Positions 13,401-22,219 of a DNA stretch of 64,000 nucleotides are shown in pieces. Numbering within the stretch: the first letter of the stretch is position 1; every line of letters starts with the position of its first letter. Both the position numbers and the translations under genes were made by a program. A model generated the notes under the pieces. The model was given only the letters and a program-made list of their open reading frames with translations. It did no database searches and was not told the origin of the DNA. This DNA is from Tubulanus polymorphus (taxonomy: Eukaryota; Nemertea; Palaeonemertea; Tubulaniformes; Tubulanidae): positions 1,157,855-1,221,854 of the forward strand of contig NC_134030.1 in NCBI RefSeq assembly GCF_964204645.1. Direction: 5' to 3'.

Positions 13401-16400
13401 CAGCTCAAGGTTCAGCCCGAACTCACACAATGCCATCTCAAGCATCCGTACTTTCTCAAGCGGCTACTAATGCTGTTTGGAGAACAAGTGCACAGCTCCA
13501 ACATTCTCGTGCCCCTTCTGGTCAGAATAATTCTAGTTCATATCGGGGAATGCTCCTAAAAGGAGCTCTTCCTCTCGGAGAAACTCAAAATGAATGCTCG
13601 GGGCCAGTGAGAGGTTGTCTATAACGAGCAGCCACCTACTGATCCGGCGTTCCCGGGTCGTATCACGGCGGCTACTGTCTTCAATTCTGAACACCTCCCG
13701 ACATGCGCCCGAAAGCAGGTCACGAGACACTAATCTCGTTAGCTCTCAAAGATCTGGCCAAAAAGAGAGCAATAGAACCAGTACGGGACGAAGCCACATC
13801 CGGCTGGTTTTCATGAATATTTATGCTCCTGAAGACCACAGGGCGTCGATGGACTGTCATTCCTCGAGTGGCACCTGGATATCCCGAGGCTTCCGATGAC
13901 TAAAACAGGGAGGTAATTCAAGGTCTCCGTCGAGGTTAATGGGCGGCTTCATTGGACCTGAAAGATGTCAGGTTCCTATTCACCCGAAATCTCATCAATT
14001 GCACAGAATGAAGTGGAAACGCTGCCAGTTCCAGTTCAGGTCTCTTCCAGTCGGCCTCAGTACAGCCCACGCCCTGGGTATTTACCAGCTTGGGTCAAGT
14101 CCAGAAGGTACACTACACTCCAGGGCTGGGTTTCATAGATATGGAAGAAAAATAATTCCAGGGAACATTTTGAAATTTGTCAGTTATAACCATGGTTTCT
14201 CATTGTTAGTATGGTGGTTGAGGATTTATCCCTTTGGATAACTTTGATACTCAGTCTATGAAACCGGGTCCTGGAGTATTTGTCTGTTGGTTTACCTCGA
14301 CGACTGGTTACTAGTACCAAACTCGACTATAGAATGTCAGGAGGCGGTGACCGCTGTCGACCGCTGTCGTAGACTTAGTTCACCAGTTCCGCGTAAACTA
14401 AGTAAAATCTCACTTGATGCCGTCCCAACAGTTCACATCTCCGGATCAGCACGGTCTTTCCGTCCATGGCTCGAGTAGCCAAACTTCAAGAAGCGTAGTT
14501 ACCACAAACGAGAGGACAGCTAGTTATCGGTGACGCCTGTGGCTAAATGCAATACCGCACTGCCAGGGGTCGTATCTCTGGCTATCTACACATTCAGAGA
14601 ATATTAACTAAAACCATAGGAAAGGGTCAAGCACTACTCCGAAAAAAACTAATTTTATTTCCAAAAAATTATGATATTATATGGATTGCATGCTGTGTGG
14701 AAGAAGTTTTCAAAATTATTTAGGAGCTTATTATAATTTGAATGCATGAATTGAGAGCAATTTGAAATGTGTTGATATCCGAAAGTGTTTCCATTGACTT
14801 CACTCATTCACCTGATGAAGCTTCTATACATTAGTACCCAAAGCTTGTGTGTCAAATAAACTAGTTACACGTCCTATAAAGTATTACTTGTCTCGTTATA
14901 TATTCTAAACCCCAGTTAACAATTCCAGTAAGTCAGGTTTAGGGAATAGATATTTAAACCTTGAGATGATACCGATGTGATACAATTCCAGTAACTCAGG
15001 TTTAGGGAATAGATATTTAAACCTTGAGATGATACCGATGTGATACAATTCCAGTAAGTCAGGTTTAGGGAATAGATATTTAAACCTTGAGATGAAACCG
15101 ATGTGATACAATCCCAGTAAGTCAGGTTTAGGGAATAGATATTTAAACCTTGAGATGATACCGATGTTATACAATTCCAGTAAGTCAGGTTTAGGGAATA
15201 GATATTTAAACCTTGAGATGAAACCGATGTGATACAATTCCAGTAAGTCAGGTTTAGGGAATAGATATTTAAACCTTCAGATGATACCGATGTGATACAA
15301 TTCCAGTAAGTCAGGTTTAGGGAATAGATATTTAAACCTTGAGATGATACCGATGTAATACAATTCCAGTAAGTCAGGTTTAGGGAATAGATATTTAAAC
15401 CTTCAGATGATACCGATGTTATACAATTCCAGTAAGTCAGGTTTAGGGAATAGATATTTAAACCTTGAGATTAAACCGATGTAATACAATTCCAGTAAGT
15501 CAGGTTTAGGGAATAGATATTTAAACCTTGAGATGAAACCGATGTGATACAATCCCAGTAAGTCAGGTTTAGGGAATAGATATTTAAACCTTGAGATGAA
15601 ACCGATGTGATACAATTCCAGTAAGTCAGGTTTAGGGAATAGATATTTAAACCTTCAGATGATACCGATGTGATACAATTCCAGTAAGTCAGGTTTAGGG
15701 AATAGATATTTAAACCTTCAGATGATACCGATGTGATACAATTCCAGTTAGTCAGGTTTAGGGAATAGATATTTAAACCTTCAGATGAAACCGATGTGAT
15801 ACAATTCCAGTAAGTCAGGTTTAGGGAATAGATATTTAAACCTTCAGATGAAACCGATGTAATACAATTCCAGTAAGTCAGGTTTAGGGAATAGATATTT
15901 AAACCTTGAGATGAAACCGATGTGATACAATTCCAGTAAGTCAGGTTTAGGGAATAGATATTTAAACCTTCAGATGATACCGATGTAATACAATTCCGGT
16001 AAGTCAGGTTTGATATTTAAACCTTGAGATGATACCGATGAATTTAGCAATTTTGAATGAATTAAACCAATATGAGATTTCGATCCTAAGAATATTGGAA
16101 GCTTGTGTTTAACGTTACTAAATATTAATATTATATAAAGCTAGAAGGACACGAGCGTATCCATTTTTCGCCCGATCGCGACGATTAAATTCGCCGGTGA
16201 ATTTATACGCCCGATACGAGCGGGTACCGATCTATCTATAAATCGGCCGTCACGGTGATTTCGTCGCCCGCCGACATTAAACATGTTCGATATTTACGCC
16301 GGTGTTCGGGTCACTTGTTAATTCGCTCGGCTTGTCGGCAAGCTTAAAAAGATTTAGAAAAAACTAGAAATTCTCATTCCTGAATGAACTGGATTCATCT

Positions 16401-19400
16401 GGGTTCAGTTTCATGAGACACAGTTCAAACTGCTCTTGAATTTGAGTTTGTAATTAATGTATGTGATTATAATGAATTGTATTTTTGTTTTACAGCTTTG
16501 GCATTTCGGTTAAGTCGTGCGTTCCGGCGGGAGGAGTTCGTCAGAATATTTCTACCGGAGTGTAAGTAGTTTAACTATTTTCATACAATATCATTTAGTG
16601 TGACGTGTGTTACTGATTCAGGCACGGATCCAGGAATGTTTCCAAGACGGGGTTCATAAAAATGCTGACTAAAATCTCTAATAATAGCCGGGGCCTATAC
16701 GGCATATTTTTTGGCCAAACATAAGGCCTTTTTTTAATAGCATGGTTTGGTTGCTCCCAAAATTTGAAGAAACATAAAATAAAAAAGAATTAGAAAAAAA
16801 ATTTTTTATTCCTGTCTGTGAAACAAATTCAGTGAAAAACCGAGCAAAAAAGATTTTTCACCTCGGCCGAATGAGAATCCTGGATTGAACGATGAAACAA
16901 TTGAAAAACGCGAGGTTCTTTTTTGATCGCAGTGTGCAGAATTCAAACTTTCCAAGAATCATTTGTTCGGACATATGTATATTGCCCTATTGACAGTTCC
17001 CTCTTCCTTCTAAAAGTGATTTTATCTCACTGAGGGAATTTTTAAAAAATTTTCTCTGAAATGATATGGTAGCGTTTTTTTTTTTGCTTTAAAAATTTTT
17101 TGGTAGCCGATCAGCGGGGTCACGACCCCTGAAACCCTCCCTGGATCCGCGCCTATGATATCTCCTCAAAATCTAATAAAATCTTTCAATGAATTAATGC
17201 TGTAATGACGATATGTAGCCATCTGTCTATTTGAATGCATTTGCAAAAAGACAAAAAGAAATAGTAGCAGAATTTTGGCTAAAAGTTTAGAATACCCAAA
17301 TTCAACATTGCTTGCAGCAGACGGAATTTCCGCCATTTTGGTTAACAGGGGATTCCCCCCTCCGGTACTTCCCATGATCAATAGTGTCTATGACGCGTTG
17401 CGTACGGAATGCCATGGAATTCCCTCACATGATTTATGATAATAATGTTTACTTGCATTCTGATTGGTTAAAATCGCGTGTAGTTTGAACGTAGGCAATG
17501 TTTACATTTGTAACGTCACCGGCGAGTCGCTGACATTAACGTAGTCATTGAGTTAACATTATCTTGCACTGAATGGTGATATCAATCGCATTCATTTTAT
17601 AAATATTTTGAATATGAATTTGTTTTTATATATCAACTGCGAGTAACAGTGTTACGCTATTGAGTCTTAAGAGACAGCCTTTATGGACCTTATTGGTTGT
17701 TATAACTCACAAGCTGACTGAGTTAGCATTCTGGATCCGTCAGATTAGTTACTTCTAGAAAATATGTTAGTCACATTTTCTGACTATATTCTGGAAAACA
17801 GTGGAAGCTTGTATCCACCCTAGATTAGAACCAATCAGAATAGAACCAATCAGAATACACTATTTTACAGAAAATATATTTATGACAATTGCGTAAGGTT
17901 TTAGTAAAATAGTGTTTTTTCTCGAGTAGTTGCCGAAGAAGCATAAAAATTTGATTCAATTTCATTCAGATTTAAACAAACAAATCGAATTTCATTTCAT
18001 TCAGCGCAAACTTCAAATCTAATTAAAATTTTGTTCAGTATGAATAAGTTGCAAATCATTGAGAGGAAAAAATAATTAATTGTGTTACTTAAAAAAATCA
18101 CAATTGTACTGTGTTTATCAAAACAGGAGACCACAGGACCTTTGGTCCTCTAGTATTCTTTTCCTAGTTATTCCAAAAACACTAAAACAGTCCAATCAAT
18201 GATCGCTGCCAGACCAACACGATTACATTGAAATCAAACTTAAGTAACATCAGGCGCCCCCTGTTGGAATAATATTCATAGCCGTAGCATCGAAACCATT
18301 CGACTTGTTGTTTAATGTATTTCTCTCTATTTTTATTTTACAGTGATGAACATTTTAGAAGAATGTCCGTTTGGGGACTTGGTGGGGGAATTCAAAAGAA
18401 ACTTGGTTCCCGATAGGATACCACCACCGGTTAATCCTATATCGCCCGCTGCTGCCCCTCCCCCACGTCCATTAAATTCGCCTCAGCAGCGGCCTGTCAG
18501 ACAGCCGCCCCCGGCCGCCACTCGTTCGTCAGACAGAGTCCGGGGACGGCTGTTTGAAGGAGATCTGACGGAGGTAAGAATCTTTATTTGTATTCATATT
18601 TTATTCAGGATATCAGTTGAAGTTCAGCAAATAAATTACCAGACCTGTAAACAGAAGAGTAGTCATAAATTTCCATTTGCGGGTAAAACCCCATAGTCGA
18701 AAACCTTCGGTTATTGATCTATATCTGCTTAAGACCAATGGTTGTACACACGAGTGCGAAAACTTATCGCTCAAACTTTGATTGTATCCATGGTAACGCG
18801 TACAGTATACTATGCGTGACTTACCGTTTCCTATCACTGGAATACAATACTGTTTTTGACCATGAGCGCCATCTGCGGCGGTCATAACGGACTGACTGGT
18901 GATTGGCTGAAATGCTCGTCTACCGTGGTGACGATTATTCGGTGTTACACGTGCAGCAGACACGTCTCTGAATATCTAACATTTGATTGTTGTAACTCAT
19001 CGGGAAAAATATGTTTATGAGTCGATTTTTTGTCGAAATTTTGTTCGGCAGAAAATTGGCTGCGTACGTCAAGAAGGCGGCTGATATTTGTATCGTGTGA
19101 CCCCTCGTCCCGGTAATATGCCGACCCACGTACACCTGAGACCAGTTGCATAGTCAGAGCTTAGAATTAAGACCGTTCTAAGACCAACTTAGTTCTATAG
19201 CCAATCTAATAACTTAAGACCAGTCTTTAGATTTAAGACCACTTTTGGACTTAAGTCTTGACCATGGAATCGGCCCCAGATGCTTATTCCGCTGTATTGG
19301 ATGCTGACGTGCTCGTGTCTTCCAGCAATGTTGTTATTCACCAAAAATATCATGTTTTGTTCGAATAACACGATTCATCTGAGTCTGGGTTTAACGGATG

Positions 19401-20100
19401 ACACGTTCAAACAGAACTACGAAATCAATATCAGAAGTCCTTTTATATTGAAACGGTCCCAGAAGTCCCTGTTATAATGGGTACTTTTTCAAAAAAAGTA
19501 ACGAGAACTCCGATGGCTTTCCGTATCGGTAAAAACTAACTATTTCTATGAGCGTCACTCGTAGATTTACCGAAACGCCACCTTGTGACACGATATCCTA
19601 ACTACGTATAGGTGTTTTATTTGCTGAATCGCTGGTTTCTCATTCTCATTTTTTATACTTGTGTTTAATTTTATACTAAACAAATTTTTCACTTTTTCTC
19701 TTTACAGACACGACCACCGCCAAAAAAAACTAGAACAAAAAGGAAAAGAAAAGTTGCGGTCGTCGTGGCTCCGCAGGGAGGAGGAGCAAGAGTGGTCCCG
19801 GCGGATGGTGCGGCTGAAGAAGGTAATCGGGAGGAAGGGGAGGGGATAAATAGGAAGCGGCCGAGGAGGGATGGTGGTGGGGCTGGGGATGGTGCGGGTC
19901 CTGCTCCTCCTGCTCCTCCATCCGTATCTCGGGCGGTCACTCGTTCACTCGCCAAAAAGCTGGCGAGTGAACGAGTGGCCCGAGAGGTAGAGGTGGTGGC
20001 CCGACATACGGATGGAATGTGGGAGGAGCGGCTTCGTTCGGGGACAATTCCGGATTTGTTAACTGATTTAAAAAATATTCTTTCAGTGAAGGGATATTAG
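4415..20100 (+). CDS. Nine-exon gene, low-complexity basic protein of unknown family (copy A)
   Basis: I join nine coding exons: 4415-4477, 5642-5731, 6141-6179, 6556-6582, 8475-8513, 8724-8799, 16496-16561, 18344-18573, 19708-20100. Each is bounded by AG and GT, most donors being GTAAG, and phases agree throughout, giving 340 residues and a TAG stop. The product has a short basic N-terminus, a polyQ run (about residues 25-41), a polyS run, a more ordered stretch with LAFRLSRAFRREEF and CPFGDLVGEFKRNL, a Pro-rich segment, a basic KKTRTKRKRK cluster suggesting nuclear localisation, a Gly/Ala/Pro stretch, and a tail ending IPDLLTDLKNILS. I do not recognise the family. An upstream 5'UTR exon is likely because a polypyrimidine tract and AG precede the ATG. 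The B copy keeps every exon in frame. Confidence 0.7.
4542..4650. mobile_element. MITE-like element in intron 1 (copy A)
   Basis: Terminal inverted repeats GGGTCCAGTTTCACAAA (4542-4558) and TTTGTGAAACTGGGCCC (4634-4650) enclose about 75 bp that carries two AAATCGATTTAAG direct repeats. Length and TIRs fit a non-autonomous DNA element. Also in B at 36564-36672. Confidence 0.6.
5642..5731 (+). CDS. Exon 2, polyQ (copy A)
   Basis: 30 codons: GTA, a CAA/CAG run, then KFNISMSGID. Acceptor TTTTATAG, donor GTAAGT. The run is mostly CAA with scattered CAG. Confidence 0.7.
6141..6179 (+). CDS. Exon 3 (copy A)
   Basis: 13 codons, FLPTTPPSGVSTP, between ATTTTCAG and GTAAGTG. The two A/B differences fall in codons 2 and 3 (TTG/TTA, CCG/CCC), both synonymous. 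Confidence 0.65.
6556..6582 (+). CDS. Exon 4, microexon (copy A)
   Basis: 27 nt encoding DLSPIQHVD, between CTTTACAG and GTAAGAG. Identical in both copies. Confidence 0.6.
6583..8474 (+). other. Intron 4, no further feature
   Basis: AT-rich intron between exons 4 and 5. The ORFs in it are short and uncharacteristic, and I see no repeat or hairpin of note. The same holds for 38607-40499 in B. Confidence 0.5.
8475..8513 (+). CDS. Exon 5 (copy A)
   Basis: 13 codons, RQFASQARSPSLN. B has H for R and E for Q. Acceptor TTTCTAG, donor GTAAGTA. Confidence 0.6.
8724..8799 (+). CDS. Exon 6, polySer (copy A)
   Basis: 76 nt, phase 0 in and phase 1 out: LSNN, seven Ser from AGC repeats, then APLPPETPPDLQAR. 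The repeat would read as polyQ in another frame, but the Ser frame is the one that joins exons 5 and 7. Confidence 0.6.
9240..9700 (+). mobile_element. DIRS-like ORF1 (gag-like) remnant in intron 6 (copy A)
   Basis: Coding-like text broken by stops carries a Cys-containing stretch followed by LWSEDLWVRADKSRKQK, which resembles the Cys/Trp-Ser and basic region of DIRS-type ORF1 proteins. Identification rests on memory of the family pattern and on a DIRS-like RT lying downstream in the same intron. B equivalent: 41290-41720. Confidence 0.35.
9660..10480 (+). repeat. GC-rich minisatellite, about 40-bp unit (copy A)
   Basis: Units built from GGTCCGGTCCAGGCATCACC and GGGTACTGAACATCCAGTCT, some with a 16-bp insert, GGTAGCTTCGAGAACT. 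Open frames on both strands follow from the lack of stops in the unit. It begins within the ORF1-like remnant. Confidence 0.9.
10490..11660. other. Spacer between two blocks of the GC-rich minisatellite (copy A)
   Basis: Starts with degenerate GCTTGAAAT repeats (10490-10625), then ordinary AT-rich sequence with no gene seen. The same GCTTGAAAT words reappear at 11605-11650. It looks like an insertion that split the minisatellite, which resumes at 11680. B: 42905-44040. Confidence 0.5.
11680..11935 (+). repeat. GC-rich minisatellite, second block (copy A)
   Basis: About five units of the same GGTCCGGTCCAGGCATCACC family. B: 44045-44305. Confidence 0.85.
12089..12287 (+). repeat. 36-bp minisatellite (copy A)
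   Basis: Five to six units of TTCACGTCGAGGGACCGTTT plus AGGAAGTTCACGTCTT. B: 44459-44655. Confidence 0.9.
12471..12892 (+). repeat. 161-bp tandem repeat with YY1-like motif (copy A)
   Basis: Two and a half units; each has CATCCAAGATGGCCGCCACA. AAGATGGCCGCC is close to the YY1 consensus AANATGGCGGC. A more degenerate unit with AAGATGGCCACCACAG follows at about 12930. B: 44840-45262. Confidence 0.85.
13165..14560 (+). mobile_element. Decayed DIRS-like reverse transcriptase region (copy A)
   Basis: Fragments in shifting frames carry recognisable RT pieces: LALKDLAKKRAIEPV with DEATSGWF (13740-13815), SLDLKD (about 13950), FQFRSLPVGLSTAH (about 14026) and VYLDDWLLV (from 14290), the last being the YxDD active-site box. 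LDDWLL and the GLSTA block are typical of DIRS-type elements. Frameshifts, stops and a 159-bp insertion make it inactive. It lies in sense orientation in intron 6. Confidence 0.7.
14118..14276. mobile_element. MITE-like insertion inside the RT remnant (copy A)
   Basis: 159 bp bounded by imperfect inverted ends, CTCCAGGGCTGGGTTTCATA and its counterpart ending GAAACCGGGTCCTGGAG. It separates the GLSTA and YLDD blocks of the RT. Target-site duplication not resolved. B: 46488-46646. Confidence 0.6.
14920..16040 (+). repeat. 63-bp tandem array (copy A)
   Basis: About 18 units of 63 bp with CAATTCCAGTAAGTCAGGTT and ATAGATATTTAAACCTT. As 63 is divisible by 3, long frames arise by chance, for example LFPKPDLLELYHIG repeats on the minus strand. 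Confidence 0.95.
16041..16495 (+). other. End of intron 6, CpG-rich stretch
   Basis: 16140-16330 is unusually rich in CG dinucleotides for this locus (CGCCCGATCGCGACG, CGGCCGTCACGG) in an otherwise AT-rich intron. I see no gene, TIR or tRNA fold. The B equivalent, 47761-47950, has several CG losses. Confidence 0.35.
16496..16561 (+). CDS. Exon 7 (copy A)
   Basis: 66 nt, phase 1 to phase 1. Encodes LAFRLSRAFRREEF then VRIFLPE, a likely amphipathic helical segment. The last 27 bases differ from B at 7 positions with one amino-acid change (I/L). Confidence 0.65.
16619..17155. mobile_element. Non-autonomous DNA transposon in intron 7, copy A only
   Basis: GGCACGGATCCAGG at 16621 and CCTGGATCCGCGCC at the right end form 14-bp inverted ends with one mismatch. 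The GGCGCGGATCCAGG terminus is a common type in invertebrate DNA elements (hAT-like by ending, uncertain). About 535 bp, no ORF. Absent from B. Confidence 0.6.
17156..18343 (+). other. Intron 7 remainder, copy A only
   Basis: No gene recognised. Only the last 50 or so bases match copy B intron 7 (48184-48461), which is shorter and unrelated in its middle. Confidence 0.5.
18344..18573 (+). CDS. Exon 8, Pro-rich (copy A)
   Basis: 230 nt, phase 1 to phase 0. Starts LMNILEECPFGDLVGEF, continues into a Pro-rich stretch and ends RLFEGDLTE before GTAAGAA. The first codons differ from B (N/I, E/Q, E/D); the rest is nearly identical. Confidence 0.7.
18574..19707 (+). other. Intron 8
   Basis: Contains ORFs on both strands but no sign of coding constraint. 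For the 116-codon minus-strand frame at 18613-18963, the two differences I could place against B are replacements. A MITE lies at 19137-19277. B: 48692-49825. Confidence 0.5.
19137..19277. mobile_element. MITE-like element in intron 8 (copy A)
   Basis: About 141 bp with inverted ends GAGACCAGTTGCATAGTC and GACCATGGAATCGGCCCC and internal CTTAAG/TTAAGACC words. B: 49255-49395. Confidence 0.5.
19708..20100 (+). CDS. Exon 9, last coding exon (copy A)
   Basis: 393 nt including TAG. Starts TRPPPKKTRTKRKRK, a strong NLS-like cluster, then a Gly/Ala-rich linker, then SVSRAVTRSLAKKLASERVA and a C-terminal IPDLLTDLKNILS segment. A third, inverted relative lies at 29400-29753. Confidence 0.75.
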   Translation, partial: TRPPPKKTRTKRKRKVAVVVAPQGGGARVVPADGAAEEGNREEGEGINRKRPRRDGGGAGDGAGPAPPAPPSVSRAVTRSLAKKLASERVAREVEVVARHTDGMWEERLRSGTIPDLLTDLKNILSVKGY

Positions 20101-20152
20101 GTGCCTTGAACGCATGAGTCGTTCATGCGCGCCTAATATGCCTTCACTGAAA
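20082..20152 (+). promoter_or_regulatory. Hairpin spanning the stop codon (copy A)
   Basis: TTCAGTGAAGGGATATTAGG on the left pairs with CCTAATATGCCTTCACTGAA on the right (one mismatch), with the TAG stop inside the left arm. An inner stem, CGCATGA (20111-20117) with TCATGCG (20123-20129), caps it. Also in B at 50200-50270; the inverted relative at 29377-29400 keeps only the right arm. Confidence 0.6.
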
Positions 20153-20234
20153 AAAATCAACTATAACATGTACCACATATTTTTTGATTTAATTTTAGTC
20201 CAATTCCACAATTATTTCGGCTTACAATAGTGTC

Positions 20235-20462
20235 TTCAATTCTTTAAAGCCCAAAGCACCTTTTTGACTCAACATCCAGTATGAAGGTGGCCGGGAATCG
20301 GGCCTGTTTTCTTCCATTTTTGTATCCCGCCCAGCATACTGGTTGTTGACTCGAAAAGGTGCTCGCTCTGGGAGCTTATCAAAGGCAGGTGATGGGAAAG
20401 GTGCCATCACACACTCTCCTTTGATAAGTTTCCTAGAGTGTCACGGGCTTTAACGGGTTGAA
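20235..20462 (+). ncRNA. Predicted three-way-junction RNA fold in presumed 3'UTR (copy A)
   Basis: Closing stem TAAAGCCC (20245-20252) with GGGCTTTA (20445-20452). Arm 1 is a 29-bp stem, 20255-20283 with 20335-20363, having two mismatches and one G-U. Arm 2 is CTTATCAAAGG (20375-20385) with CCTTTGATAAG (20418-20428), enclosing GTGATGG with CCATCAC. ACACTCT (20411-20417) can alternatively pair with AGAGTGT (20435-20441). No family recognised; a nested palindromic element is the alternative. Confidence 0.5.
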
Positions 20463-20734
20463 TTCACTATAATACCAATTTTCCAAAATCAATTTAATTT
20501 CTTTCAGGCCATTCTTTTTCCATGTTTTTCTGGTACATGTTATGGTTGATTTCCATTTTCGAAAATCCGGAATTGAAGCCGTTCGAAGTCGGGGGGATGG
20601 TGGTGGGGTTGGGTTAGTTTAGGGTTCCTCTCTGATTACCTTCTTTAGCTCATCATCCGTGCAGGTGGCGCTTGCTCTTCTAGCCGGTGTTCCCTGGGGT
20701 AAACATTTTAAATTTAAAAAATCAAAAATAAAAA

Positions 20735-21205
20735 AAAAATTATAAAATCTTTAAAAATCTCATCTCATTTCATCCAATTTATTTATTTGCGGGTGCGATG
20801 CCTATCGCACCCATTCATGTCATCCATCAAAAAAAAAATTAAAACTAAAAACGAAAAAAAATATAAAAATTTAAAAAATCTCATCTCATTTCATCCAATT
20901 TATTTATTTGCGGGTGCGATCCCTATCGCACCCATTCATGTCATTCATCCAAAAAAAAATAAAAAACTAAAAACGAAAAAAAAATGTAAAAATTAAAAAA
21001 ATCTCATCTCATTTCATCCAATTTATTTATTTGCGGGTGCGATTCCTATCGCACCCATTCATGTCATTCATCAAAAAAAAATTAAAACTAAAAACGAAAA
21101 AAAATATAAAAATTTAAAAAATCTCATCTCATTTCATCCAATTTATTTATTTGCGGGTGCGATTCCTATCGCACCCATTCATGTCATTCATCCAAAAAAA
21201 ATTTA
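20735..21205 (+). repeat. 121-bp tandem repeat carrying an invariant hairpin (copy A)
   Basis: Four units. Each has GGGTGCGAT-NCCT-ATCGCACCC, a 9-bp stem with a 4-nt loop, at 20791, 20912, 21035 and 21155. The stem is unchanged; the loop's first base varies (G, C, T, T). Spacers are A-rich and variable, with several AATAAA words that could serve as polyadenylation signals. Confidence 0.85.
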
Positions 21206-21479
21206 AAAACTAGAAATTAAAGTTCTAAGTTTGTTGTTAGATTCTATTCAAAGAACGTTGTAAAGTTCTTAATTTGTCGTAAAAAACGTTAGAAAAAAAG
21301 AACTTCTTAAAGTTCTCAATCTGCCGTAAAATGCAATTGAAAAGATTATAACTCACATGAAAATTAAAAAGATAAAATAATTGATAAATAATCATTAATA
21401 AAAATTGAACTTTGGTCTCGCAATGTTTCCCCGTTATGCATTTTTTACTCGTCGTCAAACATCGGCAGCTCATCGTCGA

Positions 21480-22140
21480 TACTCGCAGCTCGATACACAC
21501 CAGCAGCTTGTCGTCGATACACACCAGCAGCTCGATACACACCAGCAGCTTGTCGTCGATACTCACCAGCAGCTCGATTCACACCAGCAGTTCGTCGTTG
21601 ATACACACCAGCAGTTCGTCGTCAATACACACCAGCAGTTCGTCATCGATACACACCAGCAGTTCGTCGTCGATACACACCAGCAGCTCGATACACACCA
21701 GCAGTTCGTCATCTATACACACCAGCAGTTTGTCGTCGATACACACCAGCAGTTCGTCGTCGATACACACCAGCAGTTCGTCGTCGATACACACCAGCAG
21801 TTGGATACACACCAACAGCTCGATACTCAGCAGCAGTTTGATACACACCAGCAGCTCGTCGATACACACCAGCAGTTCGTCGTCGATACACACCAGCAGT
21901 TGGATACACACCAGCAGCTCGATACTCAGCAGCAGTTTGATACACACCAGCAGCTCGTCAATACACACCAGCAGTTCGTCGTCGATACACACCAGCAGCT
22001 CGTCGTCGATACACACCAGCCGCTCGATACTCACAGCTCGATACACACCAGCAGCTCGTCGATACACACCAGCAGCTCGATACTCACCAGCAGCTCGATA
22101 CACACCAGCAGCTCGTCGTCGATACACACCAGCAGCTTGA
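21480..22140 (+). repeat. Nested triplet minisatellite (copy A)
   Basis: Basic unit GATACACACCAGCAGCTC (18 bp), followed by zero, one or two GTC triplets, giving 18-, 21- and 24-bp steps. It is open in several frames on both strands; one + frame (21405-22220) reads DTHQQFVV repeats and later IHTSS. The frame at the 3' flank is not the one used in B, so coding is doubtful. Confidence 0.85.
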
Positions 22141-22219
22141 TACCAAAACAGCTTTTAGCTGGTGAAAACCTACCCCCCATCGGGGTTAAACATGATCAAG
22201 CTATTATTCTAGGAATATA

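Noticed and set aside
14905-15237. Minus-strand frame with a 21-residue repeat (LFPKPDLLELYHIG...) as a repeat protein
   Set aside because: It is a by-product of a 63-bp tandem repeat divisible by three. Copy B is open in a different frame and has a third of the units.
18613-18963. 116-codon minus-strand frame in intron 8
   Set aside because: The differences from copy B that I could place are amino-acid replacements (S/T, Q/L), giving no sign of coding constraint.
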